Positions 20,445-31,643 of a DNA stretch of 64,000 bases are shown here, piece by piece (positions within the stretch are counted from its first letter, which is position 1; every line of letters begins with the position of its first letter). The stretch is taken from the NCBI GenBank assembly GCA_025765615.1, contig JAIVFJ010000089.1, positions 186,001 through 250,000 of the forward strand, written 5' to 3'. The translations under genes and the position numbers were made by a program. Under the pieces are notes generated by a model. That model was not told the origin of the DNA and searched no databases. It saw only the letters and a list, made by a program, of their open reading frames with translations. Source of the stretch: Zopfochytrium polystomum (taxonomy: Eukaryota > Chytridiomycota > Chytridiomycetes > Chytridiales > Chytridiaceae).

Positions 20445-22667
20445 TCATCTCCCCCTTTTAGGCCTCTTCTGCAACTTGGTGGGGTATCTGGTCTTGAACT
20501 TGAGCAGAAGGTCTTGGCAGTGAGTGAGGTTTGACTCAGGTTCCCAGGTGTTGTCAGCATCTGAGTAACCTTTCCACTTGACAAGGAACTTGAGTGTCCT
20601 TCCAAACCACTTGGCATCCAAGATTTGTTCAACCTCAAATTCCTCTTCACCTTCTACCTCAACTGGAGGAGGAGGAGGAACAACTCTGCCTGGAATGGAA
20701 TTGGCCACAAACTTCTCCAAAAGGCTGACATGGAAAACTGAGTCTGAGGCATCAGTTTCCAAGGTGAAGGGAAGCAAGGGATCCACATGCTTAAGGAGTG
20801 GTGCACTTGTGGTTGCTGTCTTAAGAGCTAGCCAGGCTTGCTCTGCTGCTGGGGTCCATTCAAACTTGGTGGTCTTCTTGGTGAGATCAGTGAGAGGCTT
20901 GGCTATGACAGAATAGTTGGCAATGAAGGTTCTGTAGAAGTTGCAAAACCCAAGGAAGCTTTGAACATCCTTGATGGAATTTGGAGCCTTCCATTCAAGA
21001 ATAGTTTGGATCTTGTCTGGTGCCATGGAGATCCCTTTGTCAGACACAATGAACCCCAAAAACTCAATAGAGGTCTTGTGGAATTCACACTTCTCCAGCT
21101 TTGCATAGAGGTGATGCTGTCTGAGTCTCTCCAAGACAGTCTTGACATGTCCCATATGGCTTGCAGTGTCAGATGAAAATACCAGGATATCATCCAGGTA
21201 GACAATGACAAAAAGGTCCAGAATATCCCTGAAGATGTCATTCATCATGCCTTGGAAAATAGCTGGAGCATTGGTAAGTCCAAAGGGCATAACCAAGTAC
21301 TCAAAGTGACCATATTTGCATCTGAAGGCAGTCTTTCATTGATCCTGGGGCTTAATTCTGACCAAATTGTAGGCACCTCTGAGGTCAATCTTGGAAAATA
21401 TCCTTGCATGGCTCAGTTTGTCCAGTAATTCAGAGATGAGAGGCAGTGGATAGCGGTTCTTGACTGTCATCTCATTGAGATCTCTGTAGTCCACGCAGGG
21501 TCTCAGTCCCCCATCCTTCTTCTTGACAAAAAAGATGGGAGCTCCAGCTGGTGACTTGGAAGGTTGGATGAATCCCTTGTTCAGCATTTCTTCAATGTAT
21601 TCTTGGAGGGCCTTGGCTTCTGGTGGAGAGAGGTGGTACAGTGGCTTGAAAGGTGGGCTGCAAGTTTCATCCTTGAGTGGGATTTCACAGTCATAAGGCC
21701 TCTGAGCTGGTAGCAGGTCTGCCTTGGTCTTGGAAAACACATCAGCATAAGGGAGATATTCTTTTGGTAGCTTGGATGCCAGCAAAAGGTCTGATGGGTC
21801 CAAGTTCCTGTGCTCTTTAGCAGTGGGGCATGAATTCTTGACTGGGAACTGTGATTCTTGAATCTTTGACTGAGAGTTCTGTTCTTGGCAAAGACTGTGA
21901 GCTGTGGAACTTGAATCTTGAATGTGGACTGTGAACTGTGGTACTTGAATCTTTGACTGTGGGTTCTGTGAACTAGAGTCTTGGCCATGACTGTGAGCTC
22001 TATGAGCTCTACTTGAATCTTGACTGTGAACTGTGAACTGTGGAACTTGAGTCTTGGCTGGCTGTGAATCTTGAATCAAGGGCTTGAGAGCATGAGACTT
22101 GGGGGCTTGACTTGAGTTTTGGGTGACTGTTCCAATTGGTGGAGGTTGGACTTGACCAGTGACCCAATCAATGTCAGGGTTCTGGGCTTGCAGCCATGGT
22201 AATCCCAGGATGACAGAGAATGTGAGTGAGCCAAGATCCAATACTTCCAGGTTGACCATGGATGGTGGAAAGTCTTGGATGTGGAGGTTTAGCTTGGTTT
22301 CATGGCTGATTTCCTTGAACAGAGCATGATTGGCAAAGTGGACCTTGAGGGGTGTGGATTTCTTGATGGTGGGAATGGCACAAGACTTGCCAAGGGTGGC
22401 ATCAATGATGTTGCAGGATGATCCAGAGTCGATAAGAGCCTTGGTTGTGATGGTTGACTTGGGTGAGAGTTGAATCTTGACATCCATGGTGAGTTGGTGG
22501 GGCTTGGAATCTGAGGTGTTTGTGGTGCTGGTGGTGGTGATGAAACAGGGGCAGCTTGGAGGAGGGTCCAGGGAATTGCCCCTCAGTGAGCCTGGACCTG
22601 GGAGTTTGGGTGCTTCTTCCTTGGGCAGTCCTTGACAGCATGCTCCTTGGAGCCACAGTAGAAACAC
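20445..22667 (-). pseudogene. Ty3/gypsy Pol, copy 1 (nonsense mutation and deletion)
   Basis: Protease and the start of reverse transcriptase are open from 22667 to 21336, where a Trp codon has become TGA. RT resumes (MPFGLTNAP, YLDDILVFS) and runs to ETDASD near 20745. There the sequence jumps in frame to the integrase C-terminus (FHVSLLEKF) and the chromodomain. RNase H and the catalytic integrase are therefore missing. This copy cannot make a complete Pol. Confidence 0.85.
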
Positions 22668-23506
22668 AGTCCCTGCTGGGCCCTCCTTGTTTTCTCCTCT
22701 TGGCTCAGAGGACCCTTAGGAAGTGTCTCAACTGCATCCACTTGCATGGGTTCAGGAACTGTAAGAGCTTGAGGGACTGGGGTAGGTCTTGATGTAGTTC
22801 CTACTTGTCTTGGCTTCAGCCTCTTGGAGTAGAGTCTGTTGTCAATCTTGATGGCAAGGAGAATGTACTCTTCCAAGGTCTCAGGGATGTGCAGAGACTG
22901 GGAGAGCATGTCTTGGATGGACTCATGGAGACCATCATGGTACAGCTCCATCAGAGCTGCATCATTGTATCCAGAGTCTCTGGCTAGTTGCTTGAATTGG
23001 TTGGTGTAGGCCACACAAGATTGCTTTCCTTGCTTGATATGCTTGAGCTTGGATCTTGCTGTCCAAGATGCATAGGGGTCACCAAAGGTAGCCTCCAGCC
23101 CCTCCCAGAGTTCTTGCAGGGTGGTGGGTGTGCTTGGGAGAGATCTGTACCATGATTGAGCTTGACCAGACAGGAGGGTGCTTGTGAAAAGAACCTTGAC
23201 TTGCTCACTGGGAAATCTTGAAGGTTGGAGAAGGATGACATTCTCCACAGTGGCCATAAAGTTCCTAAGGTCTTTGGCCAGCCCAGTGAACTTGTCAGGG
23301 CTGGGAACCTTGGGCTCTCTTGCTTGGTTGGCTTGGGGCAGGGGAAGAGCTTGATGTTCTTGTTGGTGAAGTTGTTGTTGAAGCTGGTGCTGCTGGTGAA
23401 GGACTTGTTCTTGAAGTTGGTGTGTCTGTCTTGAAAGGGCTTGTAATTGGTCCATCAAGGCTTGGAAGGCAGTTGCATCAGGGAAGGTGTTGTTTGGGTC
23501 AGACAA
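22583..23506 (-). CDS. Ty3/gypsy Gag, copy 1 (307 aa, ORF intact)
   Basis: Nearly identical to Gag at 52902-53825. It has a Gln-rich N-terminal coiled-coil-like region (residues about 15-55), then the capsid-like part with retrotransposon-gag signatures ([33 protein letters not shown]). It ends with a CCHC zinc knuckle ([14 protein letters not shown] near residue 288). Gag forms the particle shell and packages element RNA. Pol of this copy is broken. Confidence 0.85.
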   Translation of the reverse strand: MSDPNNTFPDATAFQALMDQLQALSRQTHQLQEQVLHQQHQLQQQLHQQEHQALPLPQANQAREPKVPSPDKFTGLAKDLRNFMATVENVILLQPSRFPSEQVKVLFTSTLLSGQAQSWYRSLPSTPTTLQELWEGLEATFGDPYASWTARSKLKHIKQGKQSCVAYTNQFKQLARDSGYNDAALMELYHDGLHESIQDMLSQSLHIPETLEEYILLAIKIDNRLYSKRLKPRQVGTTSRPTPVPQALTVPEPMQVDAVETLPKGPLSQEEKTRRAQQGLCFYCGSKEHAVKDCPRKKHPNSQVQAH

Positions 23507-23546
23507 GATGGCAGGGAGTAGTAGGAGAGGGTGAAGTGAATTATGA

Positions 23547-23853
23547 TGTCAGGAACAGGGCAGGACAGGACAAGGCAGACAAGGAACTGAGAGGAGTGAT
23601 GATTGTATTGGAACCAATAATTCACTTGAGGGATGGGACAGGTCCCCCATCCCCTTTTATACCTTTTGAGAGTCTTCCTTGTCAAGACTCAAAGAAAGTT
23701 CCAGAAAGAGCAATTAGTAATACAATGATACCAATGATACCAACGACAACAAGACAAGTCAGGAAAGCAAAGAAGGTTCCAGAAGGTTCCACAGGGTTCC
23801 ATGAAGGAATGTCCTAGAAGGTTCCAGAGGTTTCCAGAGGGTGATTCATAACA
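23547..23853 (-). repeat. Ty3/gypsy LTR, 307-bp variant (5' LTR of copy 1)
   Basis: By eye identical to 20138-20444. The internal side begins with the putative primer-binding sequence (aagtgaattat on plus just left of the LTR). A fragment of another internal region on its other side shows that this was once a longer tandem. Confidence 0.85.
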
Positions 23854-23964
23854 TCATCTCCCCCTTTTAGGCCTCTTCTGCAACTTGGTGGGGTACCTGG
23901 TCTTGAACTTGAGCAGAAGGTCTTGGCAGTGAGTGAGGTTTGACTCAGGTTCCCAGGTGTTGTC

Positions 23965-24262
23965 CTCTGGAAACCTCTGGAACCTTCTAGGACATTCCTT
24001 CACCTTTTGAAACCTTCCAGAACATTCCTTCATGGAACCTTGTGGAACCTTCTGGAACCTTCTTTGCTTTCCTGACTTGTCTTGTTGTCATTGGTATCAT
24101 TGGTATCATTGTATTACTAATTGCTCTTTCTGGAACTTTCCTTGAGACTTGACAAGGAGTTGGGAACCTGTCCCATCCCTCAAGTGAATTATTGTTTCCA
24201 ATACAATCATCACTCCTCTCAGTTTCATGTCTGCCTTGTCCTGTCCTGCCCTGTTCCTGACA
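23965..24262 (+). repeat. Ty3/gypsy LTR fragment in opposite orientation
   Basis: Starts at LTR position ~14 and ends CCTGACA. It is more diverged than the other copies and lacks the TATA-box segment. It directly abuts the minus-oriented array at 23964/23965, forming an inverted junction. Confidence 0.75.
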
Positions 24263-24734
24263 ATACTCTTCCATGGAGGGAAACATTTCAATCAATCTAT
24301 CAAACATCACACGTGCTTGTATTGTTTGTTCCCTTTGAAGAAGCTTTGATACAACCTCCATCCGCGCTGGCGGCAGCATTAGGGCCTTGGGGCACAGGGC
24401 GCTGAAGCAGGTGCCGGCACAAAAGGAAACGTCGGGCTGCTGTCTCAGGTGTCTGGTTTGCAGCGCACCCGCACCTGCGGTGACAACAGTTACGCGCCGC
24501 CGCTGCCCCAGCGCTGGTGTACCACGTCGCTTAGTCGGCGGGGATCGTGGGGGAAATCAATGCAGACACCGTTTGGGGGGAAGAGTGCTTGCTTGGATGG
24601 AGGTTAGATGTGATTGAGATGCCACATTCCTTTTACGACGGTGAGTGCCGCCACCACGCCATTAGGTCGTAGTCACAATGTGTGAGACTGATAGTCGGAC
24701 CTACGCTGTAGTTCCCCCTCCAATAGACTCCATC

Positions 24735-24860
24735 GCTAGATTCGATTGAAGATCTCATAAAATCCCAAACCAATTGGCTGATCTGGGAAAACTGTGGCGG
24801 GGAAAGGGAAGGAAAATATCTGGGATAATGCTGTGGAGGAGTGGAACTTCCTTGAAATTC
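24735..24860. repeat. short dispersed repeat also at 52110-52210
   Basis: About 100 bp around CCAATTGGCTGATCTGGGAA match CCAATTGGCCAATCTGGGAA and flanks at 52135-52210. It lies just upstream of GDA1 and may be the edge of an old transposon. Bases 24380-24734 and 24861-25036 contain no supported gene. Confidence 0.45.
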
Positions 24861-25036
24861 TCCCTTGTCACTTTCAGCAACAAAACTGCAAACAAAAAAC
24901 ATTGCAGTGCTTCGGGACGACCTGCCAGCCCGACTGGCGTGCGAGCACTAAGCTCCGCCAAACGATCCACGTTCCTCACTCGCTTTGCCTCTTCGCTCGG
25001 AGTGGGTATCAGCCCAACTTCAAATCAAATCAGCCA

Positions 25037-26909
25037 ATGGTCTTGGCGCCGGCGTCACCTTTCGTTCACAGCTCAAACCCGCACACTCGCCGCCGCAGCA
25101 TCAACAACGACCAAACGTATCTTCACCGACTGTCGATGCCTAGCTCATCGTCCCCACCCTCCCCTTCTCCCTCCACAAAGACACACCACCAATACGTCCC
25201 CTTCAGCCAGTCCGGATCTAGCGGCGTCACTAGCACCAGCAAGATCATGGGCGTCCTCTGGGCGATCGTACTTTTGCCGGTGCGAAAGCCGCAAGTGCTG
25301 TTACTTCCGCTGCTGGCAATCGTGGGGCTCCTGTACTTTGCTCAAATGCGGTCCATCAGCGCACCGAACGGTACGCAAGCCAATTCCATTTCTTACACCT
25401 TACAGATACCTTCCACGGCACCCTTCCATAGGAAGCCAAGATTCAAAATCCAAACCTTCCGCCGACCTCAGATCTGTGGAAAACTGCAAGCCACCAGCAG
25501 ATCGCCCGCCGCTGCAGTATGCCCTGATGATCGACGCGGGATCGACGGGATCGCGCATTCATGTCTACAAGTTCCACTACTGCACGGGTTCTTCCCCAAC
25601 GCTAGTCGATGAGGTGTTTGAGCAGATAAAGCCTGGTCTCTCGGCCTATGGGGATGCACCAGAAGAAGCGGCGAAGAGCTTGGACAAGCTTTTAAACACA
25701 GCTTCAGAAACAGTTCCAAAAAATTTGCAGCGCTGCACGCCCGTGGCCGTTAAGGCAACCGCCGGCTTGCGGTTACTCGGCACAGAGAAGAGCGAAGCGA
25801 TTTTGGCTGCTGTCAGGCGTCGTCTGGAGGAGCATTATCCCTTCAAAGTTGTTGAGGACAACGGTGTTTCGGTCATGGATGGGGAGGATGAAGGTGCGTT
25901 TGACCGAATCCGCACTGTTGCCCATAAGCTCATCTTGCCTTCCCTACACCCGGCGTTCGCGGCTCCTCAAGGCGTTTTCGCTTGGATTACAGTTAATTAT
26001 CTCCTAGGTAAGATTGGCGGGAACGAGCGTAAGCAAACTGCCGCAATCATGGATCTTGGGGGCGGCAGCACGCAGATTGTCTTCGAGCCCCTTCCAACAA
26101 CCATCATAGCGTCGAACGAGCATCGAACAGAGCTGCTCTTTGGCGGACACACATACGTCCTTTACCAACATTCGTATCTCGGTTATGGGCTCATGGAGGC
26201 GCGAAAAAGGCTGCTCGAGCAGGCGGTTAAGGACGCCAAAGCCCACGAGGCCGCCCTGCATGAGAAAGGATCCCCCCCTGCATTTCCCATCTCACCGACA
26301 CTTCCATGCCTACCTCGCGGCAAGTCCATCGCCGACCCGTCCACAGCGTCAGCAGCCTCGTCGGCGGTGTCGCAGGTGGTCGGGACTGGTGCAGGTTTCC
26401 CGACGTGCTCGCAGTACGTAGCGCGACACCTTTTTGATAAGTCGCACCTATCGTGCGCAATGCCGCCCTGTTCTTGGGATGGCGTCTACCAGCCACGTCT
26501 TCGCAGCGCGTTTCCGGAAGGCCTTGAGATTTACGCATTCTCGTACATTTACGATCGCACGGCCGAGCTGGGCGCGCTCGTCGAGAACGGCGATGGCGAT
26601 GGAGGGGTGTTCACCCCGGACGCCGTGCGCGCACTCGGAGAAAAAGTGTGCGAGGTCGACGGCGAATTACCGGCATCAGCGCCCGCCAACTTTGCCGCGC
26701 TGGGGAAGGCTGTCGAAAAGGATCCCGCCCTGTGCCTGGACGTAGGTTACATCTACCATCTGCTTGCGACGGGCTACGAAATTCCAGGAGCACGGAAGCT
26801 GCGGAGTGCGAAGAAGATCAGGGGTGTGGAGACTGGGTGGTGCCTGGGCGCCACTATTCATGTTTTGGACCAATTGATGGCAAAGGGTGGGAGCTGTCGC
26901 GAAAACTAG
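25037..26909 (+). CDS. GDA1: GDA1/CD39-family nucleoside diphosphatase (Golgi GDPase-like), 577 aa
   Basis: Type II Golgi membrane enzyme that hydrolyses GDP/UDP released by glycosyltransferases, feeding nucleotide-sugar exchange. Exons are 25037-25370, 25432-25893 and 25972-26909. A Ser/Pro-rich cytoplasmic tail precedes a membrane anchor (VLLLPLLAIVGLLYFAQM). The apyrase-conserved regions follow: IDAGSTGSRIHVYKF (ACR1), VKATAGLR (ACR2), EDEGVFAWITVNYLLG (ACR3, made only after removing 25894-25971), IMDLGGGSTQIVFEP (ACR4) and YLGYGL (ACR5). ETGWCLGATI near the C-terminus is typical of Gda1. The 78-nt intron is in frame and stop-free. The start is uncertain: ATGs at 25037 and 25135 are both plausible. 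Confidence 0.85.
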
Positions 26910-27170
26910 TAAACGGTGTTGGCGGAGTGTGGTGGAAAAGTGTGTCTGTATCTGTTCCAGAGAGGGTGGGAGACTTGTTGCAGGTTTCTTTTTTCACTCG
27001 CACTTGTTGTCGTAGGTTGGACGCTAAAAATATCTTGACTTCCCATCACGGCGCTAGTGAAGGCGTCCTCGATAAGCAAGGCTAAAAAAAAAAAGCAAAA
27101 AAAAAAAACAACATTACAATAATCAACAAGTGAAAAATAAGAGAAAAAGAACTTGAGTTGTCGCCTCCTG
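26910..27170. other. intergenic, A-rich
   Basis: Downstream region of GDA1 with poly(A)-like runs at 27084-27111. No gene is seen. Confidence 0.5.
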
Positions 27171-29400
27171 CCCTCTCCCGTCCACCTCCCTCCATGTTCA
27201 GCACCCATACTGATCAACACATATTGACAATCACCACTCAACCAGACCTCACTGTTGCCCCACTCACTGAACTTGAAATCCTACACTTCATCCCACTTGC
27301 AACCTCACCATCTGACAGTGGCCCTTCCTCTCAAAGGACCAGACTTCTTTTTTTTTTTTTTTTCGTTTCATTGTTCCAGCATCAGAGGGCCAGGCTGGAA
27401 GAGAAAGTGCCATCAGCGGTGAACCATAGTTGACTTAGTCAAGGTATCACCTCAGCCAACCCACCCCATGCACTTCGGACTTACAGGGTCATCAGGTATC
27501 TCCACTGCATATAAAAGAGAGTAACAAAGAAGAGGGAACGGGAGCTTTGGTGGTTGAAGAGAGGTTGTAGTTGTAACTGGAAAGGTTGAGGGACAAAGCT
27601 CTTGAAGAGAGAGTTGAAGAGTTCAAGAAAGAGTAATAGTCAGCAGGGCAGGAGCCAGAGGGGAAATCAAGGACAAGAGTTGTTGTCAGAAGGGCGAGAG
27701 CCCAGATGGAAAGGGAGGGTTGGAGGAGCATCAAGGGTTATAGTCAGAGGGGCAAAAGCCAGGTAAATGAATAAGTTGTAGTGAGTGCCTTGGGATTGTG
27801 TCAACGATGACAGATGAGGTGGTCAATGAGGAACGCTGATGAAGGGAAGTTGCGATAAAGCAAAGTGGCAACACAAATGGCAACAGGCCTGCTGCAGTAG
27901 AAAGATGGTGATGGGAGGCTGTGAGGCTGCTGGGAGGGGTGGCACAGTGGCAATGAGGTGGAGGAGATCTGAGGATGACAGTCAGAAGGGCAAGAGCTGA
28001 GGGTAGATCATGTCCTAGATGCAGACAGCATGGAGGTCAATCAGAAGAAGTTTAACTGCCGAGGTTGAGGGCAGTGGCAAAGCTGCTGAAATGTCGAAGT
28101 TGAGATTGCAGTCAAAAATTGCGGCTGAAGGCCGCGATTGCAGCGAAATGTGAGGTTGAGATCGCAGCTGTTGGCCGTGACAGTGTTGCAAACAAGCTGG
28201 TTGTGGTGGTGAAGGCGGTGATCACAGCAGGGCAATCGCGATCTGGCAGCGATCTGGCGTCAATCTGACAGCGGTGAGCGGCGGTGTAGGGTGGTGGCAG
28301 AGGGCAGCGGCAAAAGGTCTTGCAATTCAAGTACAATCGCAATCGTGATCTGGCAGCAATCTGGCAGCGATTGGCAAGGTGATCTTCGCAAATCCAGCGG
28401 GCAGTCGTGATCTGGTGGCAATCTGGTGGCGATTTGGCAGCGATCGGGCAGGGGCAAGGTGACTGCAAGGCGGCAGAAGGGTCGCAAAATGGCGGTAAAC
28501 AGTATTGAGTGTCAGTTGACAAGGTTTTTGGTTAAAGGACCAGACTTCTTACTTGCTTTGCCTTTTGCATCCTTTGTTGGACGAACAGACACCTATCTTC
28601 AGGCTACATCCCCACACACTAAATTTTCTTATATCTGTCAACTACCAGCTGCTGCCACAGAATCCACCAATGAACCTGCCAACCAACTTGTCCTCCAACA
28701 CCTGGCTCCTGTAACTACTGGAAAAACTTTGATGAACTGAAGGACTCCCTGCATCATGCAATCACCTCTGCTTTATCCTCATGCGGCTCCATAACATCAA
28801 TTCATTTTGCACACCACCAGCTTTCTGCCTCTGCATCTGCCACAGTTCTTTTTGACGGCCCTCCTCGCAATCCATAACAATTATGGGCACTGGTGTCACA
28901 ATTCGACCACTGGAACCTTCTGCAGAAAGCCAGTGGCAAATCAGTGATGAAAAGCAACACACAGCTGTCCTTTATAACATTCGTCGCTCCACAGTATCTA
29001 TGACCTTGAGGCCATCCAATTTGAGTTTGGGTGCACGTCAGTTCGCATTCCAGGTTTCTTCAACTCAGCAAAGGGCACCGCTGGCCTTTTGTCGTCTGCC
29101 CATTTTGTTTTTACAACCCATGCATTGATGTTGCAAAAACTAACCAATCAGTTGTCTTCAATGGCTGTGCCCTCCTATTTCACCCACTCCAAAAGGAAGA
29201 TTTCACTCCCTTCCCCTGCTGTTGCTGTTGTAGAAGCCCCAACCATACCTCCCAATCTTGCAAAACTGGCCGCTCCTCTGGCTCCCTCCTTAACCAAGCC
29301 ACTTCAGCAGATTCCAAAGACAACAGCCAGACAGCTCAAGCCCCGCTGCACCAGAGTTTTCTCAACATATTTTCTTTTTTGGTGACTAACAGAAACTGCC
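27171..29400 (+). pseudogene. degenerate gag/ORF1-like gene with zinc knuckle (copy 2), interrupted
   Basis: Same family as 11966-13285, here on the plus strand. Coding-like sequence before 27349 continues after 28534 once the 27350-28533 insertion is removed. It includes QFDHWNLLQKAS (near 28903) and the knuckle CCCCRSPNHTSQSC (near 29218). Several frameshifts and stops are present. Similarity between the two copies extends over about 450 bp (28885-29360). Confidence 0.45.
27350..28533 (-). mobile_element. poly(A)-tailed retroposon (SINE/non-autonomous LINE) with 17-bp TSD
   Basis: A 1184-bp insertion flanked by a perfect 17-bp direct repeat AAAGGACCAGACTTCTT (27333-27349 and 28534-28550). 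On the minus strand it ends with a poly(A) tail (T-run at 27350-27363). Its 3' ~150 bp are similar to the LINE-like tails at 9657 and 11585, but the rest is unrelated. It has no RT. This is the signature of target-primed reverse transcription by a partner LINE recognising the shared tail. Near its 5' end is an 11-bp-period repeat of GATCTGGCAGC type (28240-28450). Confidence 0.8.
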
Positions 29401-30700
29401 CGACTGGTTGTCATTAATGTTGCAACTCCTGTTGTCATTGCTCCTGTGATTGCTTCCTTAGCGATTGTTTTGTTCTGCTCGCTGAAGGTCATTGCAACCT
29501 TCTTGGATGTGGTCACTTCAGTGGCGTCTATCTTCGCAGTTGTCATGGTTGTCACAGTGGTTGTTGCCCGCTTGACACCAGTTGTGGTTGCTGTGGTAGT
29601 TCCTGCAGTCTTCCTCTTCATCCGCCTCAAGGGAGCAGTAAGCTCATCCATGATATTCTGTAGATCGTGGAAGCAGGCATCATTGTTTCGAAGTGCTGCC
29701 AAAAATGGTCCAAAACGACTATGAGCTGAACCGTGTGCGAGGTCTGTGCGCAGTTTGCTCTGCAGTTTGCGTACAAACTCATCAAATCTGTTCTGGCCAT
29801 GACCTTGGATGAATAGTCGCTGAAGTTGCTCAATCTCGCACACACAAGAATTCAGATCTTGGTAACACAAGGGGCTTTGAGTGTCTGTGCGTAGCTGCAG
29901 CCCAGACCATCTGCTTTCAAAATCATCAATCAATCAAGCTGGATGGGTGGGCATTGTTGAATGTTTGGCGAATGGCAGCCACACAGTCTCAATAGAGGTG
30001 AATGTTGCAGGAGAGCTCAAACAAGTGCGAGGTGTCTGGAAGCCTGATCATCAAAGCTGACCAAATTGTTTCGTTCTCCTTGATGAAGGTGGCATGCATC
30101 TTCAGCACGGCATTCATGAGCTCTGATGAAGTCATGATGTGATGCTGAATCCAGTACTTGACGTTGCTTTGACAGCCACAACTGGTCCAGCATTAGATTG
30201 TTCAGCAACAGTCAGTACATAGAGATAGTTTGGTGAGAGTGTTTCACCAGCCTTCGGCTCTGGTCTGCTGTGCTCACCATTTTGACAGTGCAACCAGAAA
30301 CGCCATCTGTCACACTGATCCTTGGGTTGGGGTGTGACGTACGTATGGTAGGCCTCCTCGTTGCAGAAAGGTCTCTCAAGAGGGAATAGGTCCGTCCGTG
30401 TTAGGTCCTGAATTCCCTTTTCACCAATATTATTGATCTGAAGGTTGCTAATAAAGTCATTGAATTCCGAACCCTGTCTTGCCAGTGAACATGCCAACAA
30501 ACAAGTTTAGGTTGGACAACATTGCGTTGTGCGTAGTGATGATTCTGTTGCAGGAAAAAAAAAGTAGCTGGAAAGATTTGGAGGAGTTGCTCAACAGTGC
30601 GGTGGTGACAAATAGTGACTCTAGGAGTTGTTTGATGCTGTACTTGATGGAGAAATGGTCCAGAAGATGTGTGTTGCACACAATGCTTGTTGCAAGCTGA
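29304..30700 (-). pseudogene. decayed retroelement ORFs (gag-like?), minus strand
   Basis: Two open stretches (30500-30132 and 29933-29304) with a frame-shifted stretch at 30700-30460. The lower one has a helical N-terminal half (YQDLNSCVCEIEQLQ) and a Thr/Ala-rich tail of simple repeats. They lie downstream, on the same strand, of a family A LTR at 31361, so they could be the gag of that copia element. I do not recognise a domain. Bases 30701-31360 hold nothing identifiable. Confidence 0.3.
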
Positions 30701-31360
30701 TTGATGAACGAAAAATTCTCAAATCAGAATAGCAAGTTGGCACTGTTGAATAGCGATTGTGTGCCAAGTTTCAGGCTGAGAATCAAACTTTTGGTGGTGT
30801 TGTCCCTTGGGAAGTGTTGGAGAACAAAATGGAGAGAACTTAGAGCAATTTGGTGTCCAGCTGGGTGACTTGTCACACAAGAAAGGACAAAATTGTGGTT
30901 GGAGGTAGTGGTAGTTCGACTTTTTGGACCCCCCTTATCAAAATCTCTTGTGGCTCTTGCTGTGGGTGTCGTGGCAGGGCGCGTTAGGTATCAATGAAAA
31001 GAGCAGAAGCAGGCAAATTCAGTTGTGCAAGGGCGTCCTCTGATCGCTTCTCCCTGTTGTGACAATGTCACTTAAAGTTGAGGAAGCGTTTTTGACTTCG
31101 GACGCCAATCAAATTCCATAAAGACAACGTAGAGGCTCTGTGATAGCTTGTTGGAAAGAGGAGATTCAGGGCTTTTGAATGCACTATAGCAAGCCTGAAT
31201 TGGTTGACAGGGTCGGCTGGGAGAGGGCGTCGGAAGTTTTGGGCCTCCCAAACGAAATGGTTTCTAAAGTTGAGCTATGCTGATTCTGTTTGTTGGAGGT
31301 GATAGGGTATGTGGTTCTGAGCTAGAATCGGTGTTTGATGCAGCCAGATAGCTGGCACAC

Positions 31361-31643
31361 TGTTGCGTACACAGTCTACTCTGAGTGAGTGAATGGAAGG
31401 AGTGAATGAAGTGCAGATGTGTGTTTGTGGGTGGTCCTTCTCCCCAACTTGGAGGGAAAGAGAAAAAACACTATTATGAATTATTGATACATGATGATGA
31501 TATGCATGCTGTAATAGCTGCTAGGCAAGTGTGACCAGCACAGGGTAAAAACCTCTCCTATATTGTCTGCTTGAGCAGAGGAGGAGGAAAACTGTTGACA
31601 CCAGGTTTCTGTTCCACTTAATACTCAGAGTAATTGTCAACAG
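31361..31643 (-). repeat. LTR, family A (copy 3, 5'-truncated)
   Basis: Matches 813-1100 of copy 1, ends ACGCAACA at 31361 on the minus strand and is followed by the same GTGTGCCAGCTATC internal start. The match stops abruptly near 31643. Confidence 0.6.

Larger units (their letters stand above)
20138..24262 (-). mobile_element. Ty3/gypsy chromovirus array, copy 1 (internally deleted, with inverted end)
   Basis: Order on the plus strand: LTR in minus orientation (20138-20444); internal region (20445-23546, minus); LTR (23547-23853, minus); the last ~110 bp of another internal region (23854-23964, minus); then a 5'-truncated LTR in plus orientation (23965-24262). The internal region is about 1.5 kb shorter than the complete copy at 52862-57460 because RNase H and integrase are deleted. 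The two minus LTRs look identical to each other (307 bp). Both outer ends of the array are LTR 3' ends, and no clear 5-bp target duplication is present. Confidence 0.8.
19721..24379 (-). pseudogene. hAT-family transposase gene split by a Ty3/gypsy array
   Basis: The upstream part (24379-24263, perhaps open further right) encodes ARMEVVSKLLQREQTIQ and ends in PSMEEY. The frame resumes at 20137 with IKYLGPEANIVKFKTFESGF and continues to the hAT C-terminal dimerisation block (LSWIPPMSNIVERLFSKC near 19880). A frameshift near 19805 separates the last codons (LFLKENRYFW). The 4.1 kb between 20138 and 24262 is retrotransposon sequence. No other transposase domain is visible, so the element was probably already partial. 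Confidence 0.65.

Noticed and set aside
20133..24267. A 5-bp target duplication for the gypsy array in hAT
   Set aside because: Flanks are GATAT on the left and ATACT on the right; they do not match, so no duplication is claimed.
24387..24617. Plus-strand 76-codon ORF right of the hAT gene
   Set aside because: No motif, overlaps the probable hAT coding strand, and shows no conservation cue.
24774..25430. Long upstream extension of the GDA1 frame (711-codon ORF)
   Set aside because: The open frame before 25432 is a chance read-through. The membrane anchor is in another frame and joins through the 25371-25431 intron.
28041..28522. Overlapping ORFs with Cys/Leu repeats in 28.0-28.5 kb
   Set aside because: They arise from the GATCTGGCAGC-type tandem repeats within the retroposon.
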